From Desulfocapsaceae bacterium (GTDB lineage: Bacteria > Desulfobacterota > Desulfobulbia > Desulfobulbales > Desulfocapsaceae), in assembly GCA_029934775.1 (NCBI GenBank), contig JAOZLO010000186.1, positions 1 to 6,064 of the forward strand: a DNA stretch of 6,064 bases. The letters run 5' to 3'. Under the pieces are notes generated by a model that saw only the letters and a list, made by a program, of their open reading frames with translations, did not search any database and was not told the origin of the DNA. A program made the translations under genes and the position numbers. Each line of letters starts with the position of its first letter. The first letter of the stretch is position 1. This document shows positions 5,660 to 6,064 of the stretch, piece by piece.

Positions 5660-6064
5660 CTATAAGGGGGCAACTGAATTATCTGATGCATTATTCAATT
5701 GAGTATTTTGTGTATTCAGGCGGAGGACAAAGTCAACGCGTCTGTTTAAGGCTCTCCCAGCTTCGTCTTTATTAGGAACTAATGGGCGGTCTTTACCGTA
5801 TCCAACAGAAGACATTCTATCCAGCGGCAGTAAATCACTCTGGGAGAAAAAACGAAGAACTGAAACTGAACGATCAACAGAAAGATCCCAATTTGCGAAA
5901 GAGTTTCCGGCTATACGAGCATCATCTGTATGCCCTTCGATTCGCAGACTCATGGGCAGTGGATTGATGATATCAGCTATAGTACGGAGAGCTGGGTATG
6001 AGCGATATTTTCGCCTGGCCCGGTTTAAAAAGTATGGATTCTTTAACTCGCAGGACAATAGATC
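5660..6064 (-). CDS. motB: Flagellar motor protein MotB, C-terminal OmpA-like domain (partial; apparent frameshift near 5998-6005)
   Basis: This is the peptidoglycan-binding end of a MotB-type stator protein, cut by the high-coordinate window edge; membrane anchor and plug regions are outside. Clear OmpA/MotB signatures are R-I-E-G-H-T-D-D, then W-D-L-S-V-D-R-S-V-S-V-L-R-F, V-G-Y-G-K-D-R-P-L-V-P-N, and N-R-R-V-D-F-V-L-R-L. A polar tail ends at a TAG (5660-5662). This frame is open to the edge, but before about 5998 it reads as non-family sequence. The matching family segment, E-S-I-L-F-K-P-G-Q-A-K-I-S, is in a neighbouring frame at about 6003-6041, and that frame meets a TGA at 5973-5975. The fragment therefore needs a one-base loss or a two-base gain to read as one protein. 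A TTG at 6056-6058 should not be taken as the true start. The neighbour fliL supports MotB over a generic OmpA protein. Confidence 0.82.
   Translation of the reverse strand, partial: DLLSCELKNPYFLNRARRKYRSYPALRTIADIINPLPMSLRIEGHTDDARIAGNSFANWDLSVDRSVSVLRFFSQSDLLPLDRMSSVGYGKDRPLVPNKDEAGRALNRRVDFVLRLNTQNTQLNNASDNSVAPL

Overview
The window is a minus-strand flagellar gene block. Read 5'->3' on the minus strand (from high to low coordinates) it runs: motB (C-terminal part, cut by the window edge) - fliL - fliM - fliN - fliO - fliP - fliQ - fliR - flhB, then the probable first codons of another gene at the low-coordinate edge (flhA is expected there). Every complete gene is recognisable from its own family motifs. 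This order, with stator and FliL genes leading into switch and export-gate genes, fits Gram-negative flagellar operons of the Desulfobacterota (deltaproteobacterial) type. The modest G+C content, a sigma-54-like promoter and a repeat that resembles ones I recall from sulfate reducers point the same way. The taxonomic call is inference; nothing here fixes a genus.

Layout and function. MotB and FliL (5124-6064) belong to the stator: MotB anchors the stator to peptidoglycan, and FliL is its single-span partner. FliM and FliN (3599-5108) form the cytoplasmic C-ring (rotor/switch). FliO, FliP, FliQ, FliR and FlhB (116-3589) build the membrane gate of the flagellar type III export apparatus. FliO is the assembly helper, FliP/Q/R form the channel, and FlhB is the self-cleaving substrate-specificity switch. 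Most junctions are tight (a 4-base overlap, or gaps of 6 to 38 bases), as in one co-transcribed, translationally coupled unit.

Two junctions break that pattern. The fliM-fliN gap (166 bases) contains a roughly 150-base element with matching termini (GAT-N4-TCGTAAAAA, inverted) and an imperfect palindrome at its centre. Removing it would leave a normal 16-base spacer carrying the fliN ribosome binding site. The fliR-flhB gap (143 bases) contains a correctly spaced -24/-12 (sigma-54) promoter candidate, so flhB and what follows may have their own flagellar-class promoter.

Other points for a second look: the motB fragment is split between two reading frames near 5998-6005 (a real indel or a sequence error), and FliM lacks the usual GGxG motif of its FliG-binding middle domain. 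I found no RNA genes, CRISPR arrays, phage genes or clearly novel system. This is a conventional flagellar locus with a few local peculiarities.
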